From Hippophae tibetana (Eukaryota > Streptophyta > Magnoliopsida > Rosales > Elaeagnaceae): DNA of 64,000 nucleotides. A model generated the notes under the pieces. It saw nothing but the letters and a program-made list of their open reading frames with translations. It did not search any database and was not told where the DNA came from. Location: contig CM072805.1 of NCBI GenBank assembly GCA_037013495.1, positions 17,146,601 through 17,210,600 on the forward strand, in the 5' to 3' direction. The first letter of the stretch is position 1; every line of letters begins with the position of its first letter. Made by a program: the position numbers and the translations under genes. This document shows positions 1-12,329 of this stretch, one piece after another.

Positions 1-1990
1 ATTAATAATATGAGATTTCATTTAGATCTACAATTTTATCTAATATTCGGTATGCTATTAAGCATACTTTAATTTCTTTAATTTTTCAATAATGATTCTG
101 AAAGAGGTTTTTAATGATTAATTATAAAAACAACTATAATTTTATATTTACATAATACCTATTAAAATCATTTTATTTCTTCTTAGTTATAAGAAATTGA
201 GTAAATATAATATGTAATGGTAATAACTTTTAAGTTAAATTATATAGTATGTTTTTTCTGTTTTCATAAGAGGAGACCTTTTATATCATATTATGATTAT
301 AGATTCAAAATTGTTAAGTCAATTTTTTAAAACTAATCTTATAAGTTAGCTTGAAAGTTGGATTTTTGGGGGGATCAAGGGTTGGTTAAGGTTTTGTGTT
401 TTTCAAAACCGTCGAGATGAAATTAGCTTATAAAATGACTCAAAAGCTAACAAAATAAATCTACGCCCACTCGTGTATAGGAATGTTGGTAGTTTTTAGA
501 AACTAATACTCCTAAAAGTTTAACCTAGCTATACATTAACAACGTCAAAGTATCGTTTGATAAAACACTAGTTATATACTTGTATAATTTTTTATATATA
601 AGAAGGGTTGAACAAATAATTTGATCCATTCGAGAGATTAATCATATCGATTTCAAAGTTATAGTCGGATTGAATTCATATTGTAAAATATACCATTTGT
701 TCGAATTATGTTCGAATTTGAATTGATATCTTTATAATATGTTGTTCATGTATCAAATTACTATTAAAATTATAAATAAATAAATTTTTATTTTATAATG
801 TATTATAATTAAATATTATATATACCACAATCACCTTAAATTATTATTTTAATTTAATCATTAAAATATTAATTTATATTTTAATTTAATTTAATAGTTT
901 TTAGTAAGCCTCCAAACATACTTTTTATTCTTATGATTCTCTTAATTGAAACTATAAATAATAAATTTTGCTAAACTTTTACTAATTTAAAATTAAAATA
1001 TTGTATGTTTTGTGTTTTTTATATGATATTAATAATTCATAAAGGAGTGTCAAGCTCAATCGAGCTTTATCTGATCCTAAAAAAGTATGAACTGCTCAAA
1101 TTTAAACTAATTTGTATTGATTACGTCGTCTGATCAATTTTAGATTAAAAAATTTCAAATTTAATATTGATTGAATCATATTTGATTTGATAAAAAATAT
1201 ATGGTTTTAATATGCGACTCAGAATTATATAAAGGATGGTTAAAAGTTAATAATACTTTTATACATTTATCACTCTCCGGAAGTGTTGGCTTTAGTTCTT
1301 AACCATGTTAGACATTATTAGAAAACTAACTATATTTTTATACATCTATCAAAGATGATAAAATGTGGACATACAAGTAAAAAATTGATAGAATGACTAA
1401 TAATATTTTTATATATTTATCATTGATGCTAACTTAAGTTATGATATTATGTTAAAAATTATTAAAAAACTAATAATGTTTTAATACATCTATCAATGAT
1501 TCCAAAATATGAGCATACAAGTAAAAAAATTGAATTCTCCTTAAAAAGTTGGTGTGTTGGGTAAATTTATGAAAAGTAAAATTATTAAGATTAACACATA
1601 TGTAATTTAGTAATTAAGTGTTAGAACACCTTAGATTTGTTTCTTTGTCATAAATTGAACAATCAAGATAAACTCATATATACATTTTCAGGTGTTAATT
1701 GTACTTTTCTTTACTAGAGTGGGAAGCCCTAAACAATTGATCAAATGGAAGGGTCTGAACTCCATCATCATGTTTCAATATTTTCCGAGAACTTTAAAGA
1801 TATACCTTACTTACTTGGAATTAAAAAGGGTTCTTTTATCTCTCCTAAAGTAGTAATATTTTAGAATTTATTCTTTTTCTTCGGACTCAGTCATGTAAGT
1901 GACTTATCCCTTTTTTTTTGAATTATATAACATAATTCATGTTGTTTTTCTTTGTATAATTTAAAGATATATCTCAACGTGGTGCAAAAT
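1..1990. repeat. Segmental duplication, copy 1 (pairs with 48255-50265)
   Basis: AT-rich non-coding DNA. The whole stretch is collinear with 48255-50265, with many small indels and substitutions; shared landmarks are the poly-G run in ATTTTTGGGGGG near 362 and 48602, and the CTACGCCCACTC block near 460 and 48700. It lies upstream of the pore exon in both CNGC relic A and relic C, so it is probably a former CNGC intron. No coding region is visible in it. Confidence 0.8.
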
Positions 1991-2750
1991 TGTCGATTTT
2001 TGTATAACATAAAAAATTATAAGTGTTTTTGTTATTCAAAAAATGATACACATTTTCTTATATAACATAAAAAAACATGTGATTTTTTTAGTAGATTTAA
2101 AAGTAAATTTACGAGAATAAATAAGTTATACAATAATTACCTCCAATGGGAAAACAGAGTTTCAGGTATCAAAATCACAAGTGATGATCATATGTAGGTA
2201 GGGGTACGTATTTTATGACATTTTAAATTAAATTTTCAAAAATTTATCAATTTTGGATCGAAATTAACTGTAAATTAAGATGGTGTATTGATAAAACCTA
2301 ATATATAACGCATTAATTTTTATAATCTATCTTATCTTATCTTAGTTATTTTTCATAAGATGATACTAATTTTAATATCTAATTTGTACTAAATATGCAA
2401 AAATAAGACAAATAAAAATAAAAAAATAAAAAAATAAATGATAAATGTATGATTACTTATAATGTAATATTTTAACACGAAATGAAATAATATTATATTT
2501 AAAGTTAGTTACATTATGACTGAGATAAAATAATATTTAAATAAAATATAATAATATTATACCATAAATTTATTAAAGATATTAAATAAAATATGAGATA
2601 AAATAGATTTCATTTTAATATATATATATTATAATAATTATTATATTTAAATATAAATAACGATAATTATATAATAAAAACTTTATATATTTTCCATTCA
2701 CTTGTTAACTTGAATACAGATATTCGGATCTTTCTGGTACTTCTTTGCAG
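1991..2750. other. AT-rich intron-like DNA before the pore exon of CNGC relic A
   Basis: No gene seen. From about 2254 the sequence is again collinear with relic C (from about 52590), and parts (2500-2620) recur before relic B at about 9110-9230. It ends in a pyrimidine tract and CAG acceptor at 2748-2750. Confidence 0.55.
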
Positions 2751-3934
2751 TACAGCAAGAGACATCATGTTGGTACAAGGCATGTAAACAAGCTATTGGC
2801 TGCATTCCTAGTAGTTTTGATTGCAAAGACAGCATTACCAAGAATTTGACATTTATTAGTAACTTTTGCTCTCTAAATCAACCAGACACGAGTACTACTA
2901 TTGCCTTTGATTTCGGAATCTACGCAGAAGCAATTAAAACTGATTTATTGCTTGACACATCAGATATTTCAAAAAAGATTATTCATTCTTTTTGGTGGGG
3001 ATTGCGAAATTTGAGGTTAGACATTTTTAAGAGTTTGTCTCTGTTTTATTGTAACTTCATAAAAAATAAATAATTAAAAATATTTTTTTATTTTTTTATT
3101 TTATGATGTACAGTTCTTTTGGCGACAACCTCCAATCAAGTGGCTATGTGTGGGAGACCTGCTTCGCAGCTTTAGTTACCACCTCTGGGCTCGTACTTTT
3201 TTTGTATTTTATTGGATAAGTCCAGGTTTGTTCTGAATATATATATATATAGCTCTAATGATCGATGCCAATTTCTTCAAGATTCTAGCTCCATTATAAC
3301 ATAAATGATAAAGGTAAGTAATAACATTGTTAAAATAATTGATGGCGAACAACATAAGGAGGAAAAGAAATGTTATTTATTTAGTAAAGTAAAATAGGTG
3401 GTTAGTATAAGCATGAGTGGAACAATAATATCTATAAAAAATAAAATTATATCTTTGATTTTTTTTTTATTACTTAAAATTTAATTATAAATTTAATAAT
3501 TTAAATATATTTGTATTTACGTAACATACATAAAACAACTATATTCAACAAAAAGAAAATGACTAATATTTGTTTACTGTTTTTATAGTTACCCTCCTAA
3601 ATTCTAACCCTATATATGTTACTTAATATAAATAATAGCTATTAGTATTTTTTATTAATTTTAAGTCCCATGTTAATTTTATATAAATTTTTAAAGGAAA
3701 TTTTAGATTATAAATAAAAAAGTTTTTCTATATATATTAGCATAATAACATCCCATAAAAATAATACACTTTATATTTAAGAAAGTTATCTCTTATTTAT
3801 TTTCTTTTGTTACCTTTAGAATTAGTAATAATAATTATTTACACTTTTTATAATACCCATCTTACATTTCATAAATGTTTTTTATATTATTATATTTGTC
3901 TTCTATCTTGTTTAAGAATAGAGGTCTACTTTCT

Positions 3935-4154
3935 TCATAAGAGTAATTTGAGGGAGAAAAACGAGAATAAATCAATTTGCTTAATTTTTATGTCATTCCT
4001 TATTTCTATGCTATCTTATAGCCTTACAAAAGCAAGAGACGGAGATAGAGAATCAATTAAAATAACAGAAAGAGAACCATCAACCTGCTCTACTTGTTGT
4101 TGCTTATGTGCTTGCCCGAACAGTATGTGCAGTTTAGCGCATATGTACCCATCA
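3935..4154 (-). repeat. 3' LTR of the Reina-like fossil
   Basis: Matches 6680-7030 in blocks (AGAGTAATTTGAG near the start, TGCTTGCCCGAACAGT near the end) but is shorter. The end at 4151-4154 is ATCA, followed by a pyrimidine run that is the polypurine tract on the element's strand. Confidence 0.75.
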
Positions 4155-4336
4155 ACTCCCCCCTCCGCCTGAGAATCCTTGTACGCAATGATAAAAGCAA
4201 GGTAGGTTTTAGAGAACCATCACTTGTTCTCCCAAATGGCATCCTCGGTTGGTGCCTCTACCTATTTAACGAGGATTTCTGATTTCAGTCGATACTTTCC
4301 CTTTTGGATCACCCTACGCTCCAAGACAGTTTCTAG

Positions 4337-5237
4337 TTAAGGAATCACTGTAGAATTATCTAAGAGAGGAGGCAATTGAGTGAAGGTAGGGGTGTGGGGT
4401 CTAAGGTGCTTTTTGAGCCGACTGAGATGGAAGATGTTGTGAACCTGAGAACTAGCAGGTAGGGCGAGCTTATAGGCCACAACTCCCATTCGAGCTATTA
4501 TCAGATAAGGACCATAGTAACGTGGAGCTAGCTTCATGGCAGCTCGAAAAACCACTGAGGTTTGTCTATAAGGCTTCAGACGGAGGTGCATATAATCCCC
4601 TACCTCAAAATTCACCCCCCGTCAATGCTGATTAGCTTGACATTTCATTCTATTTTGTGCTTGTAAGAGATTCTGGCTCAAATCACGTAGCATTTGATCT
4701 CGATCTCGTAGAGTCTCATCCACCAACTGAACGTTGGAAGTTCCAGGAATATAAGCCAATAGACGTGGCGGTGGAGTTCTATAGACTGCTGCAAATGGAG
4801 ACATCTTAGTTGAGGAGTGAATTGAGGTATTGTAACTGAATTTTGCCCAAGGTAGCCATTCTATACAGTGTCTTGGTTGATCTCCTACAAAGCAACACAG
4901 GTATTGTTCTAGGGTATGGTTAAAGACCTCTATTTGGCCATCCGTTTGAGGATGGTAACTCAAACTCATGCAAAGTTTGGTACCTTGGAGTTGGAATAAG
5001 GTTCTCCAAAAAGAACTGATGAATATCTTATCTATATCACTTACTATAGATGTAGGGAAGCCATGCAATCACACCATATTGGCCACAAATTCCTTGACAA
5101 CTGTCAGTGCAGTAAAGGGATGCCTCAGGGCAGTAAAGTAAGCATACTTTGTCAAGCGATCCACCACTACCATAATAACAGTGTTTCCTTTTGATGGAGG
5201 TAAGCCTTCGATGAAATCTATTGAAATTTCTGTCCAA
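4337..5237 (-). other. Integrase region of the Reina-like fossil
   Basis: Minus-strand translation gives the integrase catalytic-core signature around FNRFHRRL, FPTSIVSD and SYHPQTDGQ, then a C-terminal segment with LAPRYYGPYLII and HNIFHLSRLKKHL, the conserved region before the chromodomain in plant chromoviruses. The order after RT/RNase H confirms a gypsy layout. It is fossil sequence and not a working gene. Confidence 0.8.
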
Positions 5238-5902
5238 CTTTTGTTAGGAATTGGTAAGGGCTACAACAGCCCTACTGGTTGCATGCAATCATTTTTGCAC
5301 CTCTAGCATATATCACATGAGCATAGGAACTTCTTTCTCCATATTAGGCCAACTGAAATTCTGTTTAATACACGCGAGTGTCTTATGGAAGCCAAAGTGG
5401 CCCCCTACGGGTGATGAATGGCAATCAGCCAGTATCTGGGAAACTAGGGTTGACTTGGGATTTAGGTATACTTTATTTCTTATGAATCATACCCCATCCC
5501 TTTGCTATAAGTTGTGTATTTCACCTAAGGTGATTCTATTTTGAAGTTTCTCATAAAAAGGATCTTGTTGAACTTCTTTTTGAGAAATGGAAAGAAATTG
5601 AAATTCTACTACTCGAGATAAGCAATCTGCTGCTTGGTTTTCTGCTCCCTTTTTATATTCGATCTCATATCATAACCAAGTAGCTTAGGTAACCAATGTG
5701 CCTCGGCTGGTGTAGTGATCCTTTGTTCCAAGAGATACTTCAAGCTCTTCTGATCTGTTCGTACAATGAATGGTCTTCCAAGAAAATAGGGTCTTCATAG
5801 CGTGATAGCTTTAACTAGTGCTAGCATTTATTTCTCCTAAGTGGACAGAGCTAAGACTGATCCTTTGAGGGCAGCACTGAAGTAAGCCACTCGGTGATTT
5901 TC

Positions 5903-6469
5903 TTATGTCAAAACTGCCCCAAGACCTATGCCACTTGCATCACACTCGATGACAAAATGTTGAGTAAAATCACGTAACTTCAGAATGGGAAGGGCAGTCA
6001 ATGCTTTCTTTAATTGTTGGAAGGCTCTAGCTATAGCCTCGTTCCACTGGAACCCTTCTTTTCCCAATAGGCAGATGAGTGGTGCTTCCATTCCTTCAAA
6101 CTGTTTGATGAACTTCCTATAATAGCCTACTAACCCAAGAAATCCTCTAACTCCCTTGGTTGTTGTTGGTATTGGCCATTCCTTTACTACATGAATTTTT
6201 TGTGGGATCAACTGAGACCCCTTGTTCAAAGATCAGGTGGCCCAGATATTCTACTTGCAAGACCCCAAAGTGACACTTGGATAGTTTAGCATATAAACTA
6301 TTAGTTGCAAGTATTTGTAGAACAATCTGCAAGTGTAAGATGTGATCTTCCCAATTTTGAGATAAGGCCGAAAGAGGTCATTCATTAGGCTTTGGAACGT
6401 GGGTGGAGTGTTGGTGAGGCCAAATGGCATCACAAGGAACTCATAGTCCTTCATGTGTTCTAAAAGCAA
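5903..6469 (-). other. Reverse transcriptase/RNase H region of the Reina-like fossil
   Basis: The minus strand encodes [19 protein letters not shown], the conserved finger/palm region of gypsy reverse transcriptases, then LGHLIFEQGVSVDP, RGFLGLVGYYRKF, and the RNase H start with IECDASGIGLGAVL. Fossil sequence. Confidence 0.82.
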
Positions 6470-6665
6470 TTCTAAGAGGTAGGGGATTTTCTTCTCTAGC
6501 GAAAGGATTAACCTTAAGAAGGGTGTGAAAGGCGCGCAATGCTTGTAATTCAGTGAGCACTGCTTGTAGTGTGGTGCCTACCTGGTCGAACCGAGTCTCA
6601 TGTCGAGCAAGGGTTTCCATTACCTCACTACGAAATTCAACATTGGATTTTACTCTAGTATCCAT
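6441..6665 (-). other. Gag start of the Reina-like fossil
   Basis: A 74-residue reading frame begins with ATG directly after the primer site and encodes a coiled-coil-like stretch ([20 protein letters not shown]), the usual N-terminus of Reina-type gag. It runs straight into pol sequence, so most of gag is absent from this copy. Confidence 0.6.
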
Positions 6666-6678
6666 GGCTTTGATACCA
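6666..6678 (-). other. Primer binding site (initiator Met tRNA type)
   Basis: The minus strand reads TGGTATCAAAGCC, one base from the common plant LTR primer site TGGTATCAGAGCC. It lies one base from the LTR end at 6680 and just before the gag ATG. Confidence 0.8.
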
Positions 6679-6679
6679 C

Positions 6680-7030
6680 TGATAAGAGTAATTTGAGAGA
6701 GAGAAGAGGGAAAAATGAGAATAAGGCAATTGGCTTAATTTATATATCATTCTTCAGTTTCTCGGCTATCTTATAGCCTTACAAAATCAAGAGAGAGATA
6801 GAGGATAGACCAAAATAATAGAAATAGAAAGGTATGGAATAACAGAATCTGCTCGGGTAGTGAGGTGGAGGCACTACTCTAACCGCTTATTGATTCCCCT
6901 CGTGATGAGAATGGATGGTCCCCTTCCTCCAACAAACATCAACCTGCTCTGCTTGTTGCTGCTTGTGTGCTTGCCCGAACAGTGCACGTTCGAGCTCCTC
7001 TATGAGCGGTTCAACGCATATGCACCCATG
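6680..7030 (-). repeat. 5' LTR of the Reina-like fossil
   Basis: About 350 bp. It shares blocks with 3935-4154 and adds a segment missing from that copy (CGCTTATTGATTCCCCTCG region). The LTR ends near 7030; flanking T/C-rich bases on both sides make the target duplication ambiguous. Confidence 0.72.
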
Positions 7031-7274
7031 TCTTCTTATACATTAATTTAGGAGGCAAGTGTAAAGAAAAGAAAAAAACAACTACTACTTATGGCATGGA
7101 TTGTTTCTTAGTTTGGCTAAAGAATAAATAAAATTTCAAATCTGAACAGGTTTACTTTATCTCATTGTAACTCTAATAATACGGCTAGAAGATGTATGGA
7201 TTAATCATTAAAAAAAATATTTATTTATCAAACGATATTTGGGACGGGGATTTGAACAAGTTATTATTTGAAAA

Positions 7275-7306
<32 letters not shown>

Positions 7307-7411
7307 CAAGCATTTTACTTAAGTTATATAATTGTGACACAAGTGTATATCCAGCTATTGAAAAAACAAATCACTACTTAAAATTAATTAAGTTATATAA
7401 TTGTGAGACAG
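7031..7411. other. Intron remainder of CNGC relic A with an AT microsatellite
   Basis: Holds an (AT)n tract at about 7269-7305. From about 7307 the sequence is collinear with relic C before its linker exon (53720-53809). It contains a partial local duplication of a segment with TAAGTTATATAATTGTGA (near 7320 and 7390). No gene. Confidence 0.6.
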
Positions 7412-7666
7412 GTGTATATTGAGCTCTTAGCAGATGCAATAACAAAGGAAAAATGGCAGGGGATGAAATACAAAGAACTAGATGTGGATGTATGGTTAAA
7501 TAACAATAACATTCCTAATAAGGATAAGATTAAAAAAACTTTAATGCGAAAGATTCAATACATGCCAGAAATCAAAGATATTCATTTGAAAAATTTTCTT
7601 CCTCTTCTATCAACTCAAGAAAGAAGGTCTATCAAAAGTTGACTATGTCATCCAATTCTAAAAAAG

Positions 7667-8292
7667 GTATGCATGTATTATTTACACAAATGTAAAAAAT
7701 TTCAAAGATGTTAAAAGAACAACCATTCACATGAGTTCTTTGGTTTCTAGTTATCCATCATTGGTACCAGGTACATGTTATGGGATCGACTAAAAAGAGA
7801 AATTTAGTCTTACCTATGTTTTTTTATATAATCCAAACTCACGTACTCATAAGTCATAATTATCATAATTAAAATTCTGAGCATTCTACGTATTAAGATT
7901 AACTTCATGTCATTTAATCTTAACTTGTTCGTAAAAATAGAGATAATTTATTATTTTAAATTAAAATAGTGTGATAGTATTATAGTCATTATTATTATTA
8001 TTATTATAATAATAAAGTGATTAAAAGTTATCTTTTAAAGATAAAGAAGTGTATTTCTTTACTTAATTATATTTTTAATTATTACAATTTTATTATATTA
8101 TTATTAAAAGTTATCTTTTAAGGATAAAGAAATACATTTTTTCACCTAATTATATTTTTAACTACATTAGTCTAAGTATTTTGTTTACTTTGAATAACTA
8201 AAATAGAAAAGTAGAGAGAGAAAAATCAAATAAAAATAACATAATTAAATATAAACATAAAAAAATATCATTTATTTTATTTAATATTATAG
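7667..8292. other. Intron between linker and CNBD exons of CNGC relic A
   Basis: AT-rich. It contains a tandem duplication of a ~100-bp segment with AAAAGTTATCTTTTAA (around 8022 and 8105). The same segment occurs in relic C (54390-54460). The intron ends with TTATAG at 8287-8292. Confidence 0.6.
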
Positions 8293-8803
8293 GTTGGAGC
8301 TCTTCAATATGTAAACACCAAAATATTGGAGGAGATAACTATTTGTCTAAAACCAGTAATCTATTCTAAGAACAGTTACGAGAACCATTGGGTTTTATGT
8401 TTTTAATTACACAAGGTGTTATATGGAACTTCAAAACCAATGATGGTAATAACAACAGTATTAATATTATGGGCAATTGTAGACGTATTTCGAAAGGACA
8501 TGTCTATGGAGAACAACTTTTGGAACAAATTTTGAAATCAATACTTCTTAGTGTTGATCCAGATTTAGATATTCTCATCTCGGATACAAATGTAAAAGCC
8601 CATACAAAGGTGGAGGCATTTGTTATAATAGACAAAGATATAAGAAATATAGTTTCTAGATTCAAGATCCCAATTATACAAAGCTATGTTGAATCTGGAA
8701 AAGAAGATTTAAACCCAGAGTCATCTGCAGCTTCAATTATACAAGGTACTTTTCGTTGGCGACGGGCAGCGATCAAAGCTGCAGCTGATCTAAAGGTTTC
8801 ATA

Positions 8804-9357
8804 GAGTTTTAGGCTATAATATATATTTTGTATTTTTTTTATTATTAGAATAAAAAATGGCATGCTATCTTTGTGTTGTTTAGGTTTGAATCTTATGATA
8901 TATTACATTTGTAATTTTTCCTTTTTGTGAGAACCATCTTGGTATGTTCGGATTTAATATTTTTTTATTAAATAAAAATGATAATTGGTTTCAAGTCATA
9001 GAATAGATAGTAGAATTACTTGAAATTTCATACGTTTTCCCACTAACTGCTTGGATTAAGAGGTTTGAGAATACATGATGGATTAAATGAATAATTATTG
9101 TTAGTATTAATTTAAATATAAATAAGCTAACATGATATTCAAATATAATAAAATAATATTATATCATAGAATTTATTATAGTTATTAAATAAAATATGAG
9201 ACAAAATAAAACGTCTCATTTTACGTCTCTAACCAGAACTAACTATTGGACAACGAGACTGCATTTTGTTCACGATAATAAGTCATAAATTTATATAATT
9301 ATAATTGCAATCAATATACATTTATCTATATATCTAGTAGCAATATCATTATTTTAA
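8804..9357. other. Spacer between CNGC relics A and B
   Basis: No gene. The first part (to about 9040) is the 3' flank of relic A and recurs after relic B (12080-12320), which shows that the whole unit, flank included, was duplicated. From about 9110 it matches the pre-pore region of relics A and C. Confidence 0.55.
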
Positions 9358-12080
9358 TTTTCCATTCACTTGTGAACTTGCAATATATAAGACAGATATT
9401 CTGATCTTTCTGGTACTTCTTTAGTTACTCCATGTTGTTAAGATTCTAATCAAGTATAAATATTTTAATTATAGATAATTATAATTATAATTATCTATAA
9501 AAATATAACGTTTTTTTAAATAATAATAATAAATAAGACATGAGATGATAATGATTATTAAAATATATATGTTATTATTATTATTTTTTATACATATAAT
9601 TAAATAAAAAGTAAAAATTTAATAATTAAAAACACAATATTTTAAATAATTAGATAAAATTTTATATATTATTATTTTACTTAGAAACATGTATTACATA
9701 GTTAAAAAATAAAAATTAGTGTTAATATTTTAAATAATTAATATAATAGAATAAAAATTATATTAATATTTGATTTTTTTAAATTAAACATATTTTTGAA
9801 TAAATGTTAAAAATAAGAAATATGATTAAACAGTAGATATATCACTATTGACTCATAACTATAGTTATTAATCGAATATATCTAAAACTAATAAAGAATG
9901 ATTATAATTATTAGTATAAACAGTACACCCCTGACCCTCTTATTCTTAATTCTATACTATTATAACATAAATGATAAATGTAAGAAACAACAATGTAATT
10001 AACTACTATAAGTAATAATTATTAGTTTTTTTATTAATGTTTAAGTCGTACATTGATTTTATAAGAATTTTGTAAGAGGTTTTTAGACTATAAATAAGCT
10101 AAGATTATTTTATTTATTATATCTAGAGAAACAAAATACATTTTTTTTATTTTTAAGAAAGTTATCCCATATTTCTCCTTTAATTTCTATTATATTTAGG
10201 AATCATACTTTCTTTCAAATGCATATAACATGTTATTTATTTTAGGAGACAAATTTTTAGAAAAGAACACTACTTTTGACATAAAGTTAATAAAATTTCT
10301 AATCATAACAATTTTACTTTAATTATTTTATTATGTCTCTAATAATACCACTAAAAGAAGTATTAATTAATTAATAAAAAAATAAATCACTACTTAAAAT
10401 TAATAAATTAATATAATTATGACACTTATTTATATAGAGCTCTTAGCAGGTGCTATACAAAGGAAAAATGGATACATAGAACTAGATGTGAACATGTGGC
10501 TAAATAACAATAATATTCCCAATAAAGATAAGATTAAAGAAATTTTAATGGGAAAATTCGATACATGCCAGAAATCAAAGACGTTGATTTAAAAATTCTA
10601 ATTCTTCTTCTATCATTTCAAGAAAAAGGTCTATTAAAATTTGGTTCTGTCATCCAACTCTAAAAAAGATATAAAATTAGTTTTTTTTTAAGCAATAAAT
10701 TTCATATATGTGTATATTATTTACACAAATGTAAAATTTTTCAAACATGTTAATAGGAAAACCATTCACTCTAGTTCTTTTGTTTTTAGTTATCCATCAT
10801 TGATAGCTGGTAGGTTGGCACATGTTATGGGCACAGACCAAAAGCAAACAGTTTATTATTAAAAGGACAATTTAATGTTTTCCATGTTTTTTTTATACAA
10901 CCCCAAACTCACACATGTCATAAGGGAAATCTTAGACATTATGCATACTAAAATTGACTAATAAAGTTGACTTTATACTATTTAGACAAAAGTAGTTTGT
11001 AAAATAGGAACATAATTTATTATTTAAGGGCAAATATTATCGTAATCTTATAGTGATTAATATTATTAAAAAAGTGACATTTACATAATAAGTTAGTTTT
11101 CTTATTAAGATTTTATTTTATTATTATTAAAATTGATTGTGTAAAGATAATATATTATAAATTTTAAATTTACAAACATTTTGATTACTTGAATATCTAA
11201 AATAAAAAAATAAAATAAAATAAAAAAATTAGATATAAAATTAAAAATATCATTTATTATTATGCAATTATATTTTAATAACAATATTTAAGTATTAAAA
11301 TGTTATTATGAAGCTTAAATATCATCCACACTTTCTTAAAATATTAATAATAAATTATTTTTATATATCACAATCATAATTGAAATAATAATTTTTTGTT
11401 GAAAACAGTTATATAGATATGATAATAATTACTAATAATATTACGTTATATTACTTGTGATTTACCATAAACTTCTCATAAAAAGACTTTTTTATAATAA
11501 TAATAATACTTTATGGTCCAAATAATTATTAAATATTGAAGTGAAACTATATATCATTGATATTTTAATTAACATTATAGGTTACAACTCTTCAAAATAT
11601 AGACAACAAAGTATTTGAAGAGATTACTTCTTGCCTAAAATCGGTGATCTATTATAAGAACAGTTATATAATTCGTGAAGGAGAACCATTGAATTTTATA
11701 TTTTTAATCACATAAGATGTTATATGAAACTTCAAAACTAATTATGGTAATAACAACAGTGTTAATATTATGGACACATGTAGACATATTTCAAAAGGAA
11801 ATGTCTATAGAGAACAACTTTTGGAAGAGACTTTGAAATCAATACTTCTTGGGTTAATCTAGATTTAGATATTCTCATCTCAGATACAAATGTGAAAGCC
11901 CATAAGTATTTGCTATAGTGGACAAAGATATAAGAATTATTGTATCCCAATCATACAAAGCTTAGCCAAATATGAGAAGGAAGTTTTAAACCCGAAGTCA
12001 TCTACAACTTCAATTATACAAGGTATTATTTGTTGGCGACAAGCAACGATCGAAGCTGCAGCTGATCTAAGAGTTGCTTA
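9358..12080 (+). pseudogene. CNGC relic B: most degraded channel copy
   Basis: A third copy of the same unit. 9358-9425 matches the intron just before the pore exon (CCATTCACTTGTGAACTTG), but the pore and S6 exons are gone. The post-S6 linker exon is recognisable at about 10430-10669 (NIWLNNNNIP-like, ending ICFCHPTLKK-like) with indels. The binding-domain exon is at 11581-12080: TLQNIDNKVFEEITSCLKS, then NSYIIREGEPLNFIFLIT, followed at once by an in-frame TAA where the other copies have CAA/Gln; further indels follow. It ends with the IQ-like CWRQATIEAAADLRVA-type segment. The 3' flank is collinear with that of relic A up to about 12320, where a retroelement begins. Confidence 0.75.
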
Positions 12081-12329
12081 GAGTTTTAGGTTTGACTATA
12101 TATTTTGTATTTTTTTTATTATTGGAATAAAAAGTGGCATGTTATCTTTATGTTATTTAGTTATGAATCTTATGATATATTACATTTGTATTGTTTTCTT
12201 TTTTGCTAGAACTTCTTGGCATCTTGCTATGTTCGGATATAATACTTTTTTATTAAATGAAAATGATAATTGGTTTCAAGTCATAGAATAGATAATAGAA
12301 CTGCTTGAAGTTCAGGCACTTCCTAGATC

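Larger units (their letters stand above)
3935..7030 (-). mobile_element. Reina-like Ty3/gypsy LTR retrotransposon fossil
   Basis: An antisense element in an intron of CNGC relic A. Two LTRs (3935-4154 and 6680-7030) begin TGAT and end ATCA and share most of their length. Next to the right LTR, 6666-6678 read on the minus strand is TGGTATCAAAGCC, a primer site for initiator-Met tRNA. A polypurine tract (minus strand, GGAGGGGGGAGT) abuts the left LTR. On the minus strand the order is gag start, reverse transcriptase/RNase H, integrase, which makes it Ty3/gypsy. Short LTRs and the RGFLGLVGYYRKFI motif fit the Reina chromovirus lineage. It is an old, shortened copy with many breaks. Confidence 0.85.
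2751..8803 (+). pseudogene. CNGC relic A: cyclic-nucleotide-gated channel pseudogene
   Basis: Four exons are readable. Exon 2751-3015 encodes the S5-pore region: a Cys-Trp-rich segment (TSCWYKACKQ), FDFGIYAEAI, and the pore helix FWWGLRNL. Exon 3114-3226 encodes SFGDNLQSS, YVWETCFAALVTTSGLVLF and the start of S6. Exon 7412-7666 encodes the post-S6 linker (ELDVDVWLNNNNIP). Exon 8293-8803 encodes the cyclic-nucleotide-binding domain and an IQ-like end (SIIQGTFRWRRAA). Intron positions, after NLS and after the S6 end, are those known for plant CNGCs. It is broken: an in-frame TAA follows FIG in S6, TGA replaces the Trp of KSWLCHP in the linker exon, and a ~14-bp deletion shifts the frame early in the binding domain. 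The filter reads GDN rather than the usual plant GQN. S1-S4 exons are not in view and may lie left of the window. A gypsy fossil (3935-7030) sits in the intron after S6. CNGC identity is sure; subgroup (CNGC19/20-like) is only a guess. Confidence 0.82.

Noticed and set aside
11768-11950. Minus-strand 60-residue frame
   Set aside because: Antisense of the CNBD exon of CNGC relic B; the same shadow appears opposite relic C (54668-54988).
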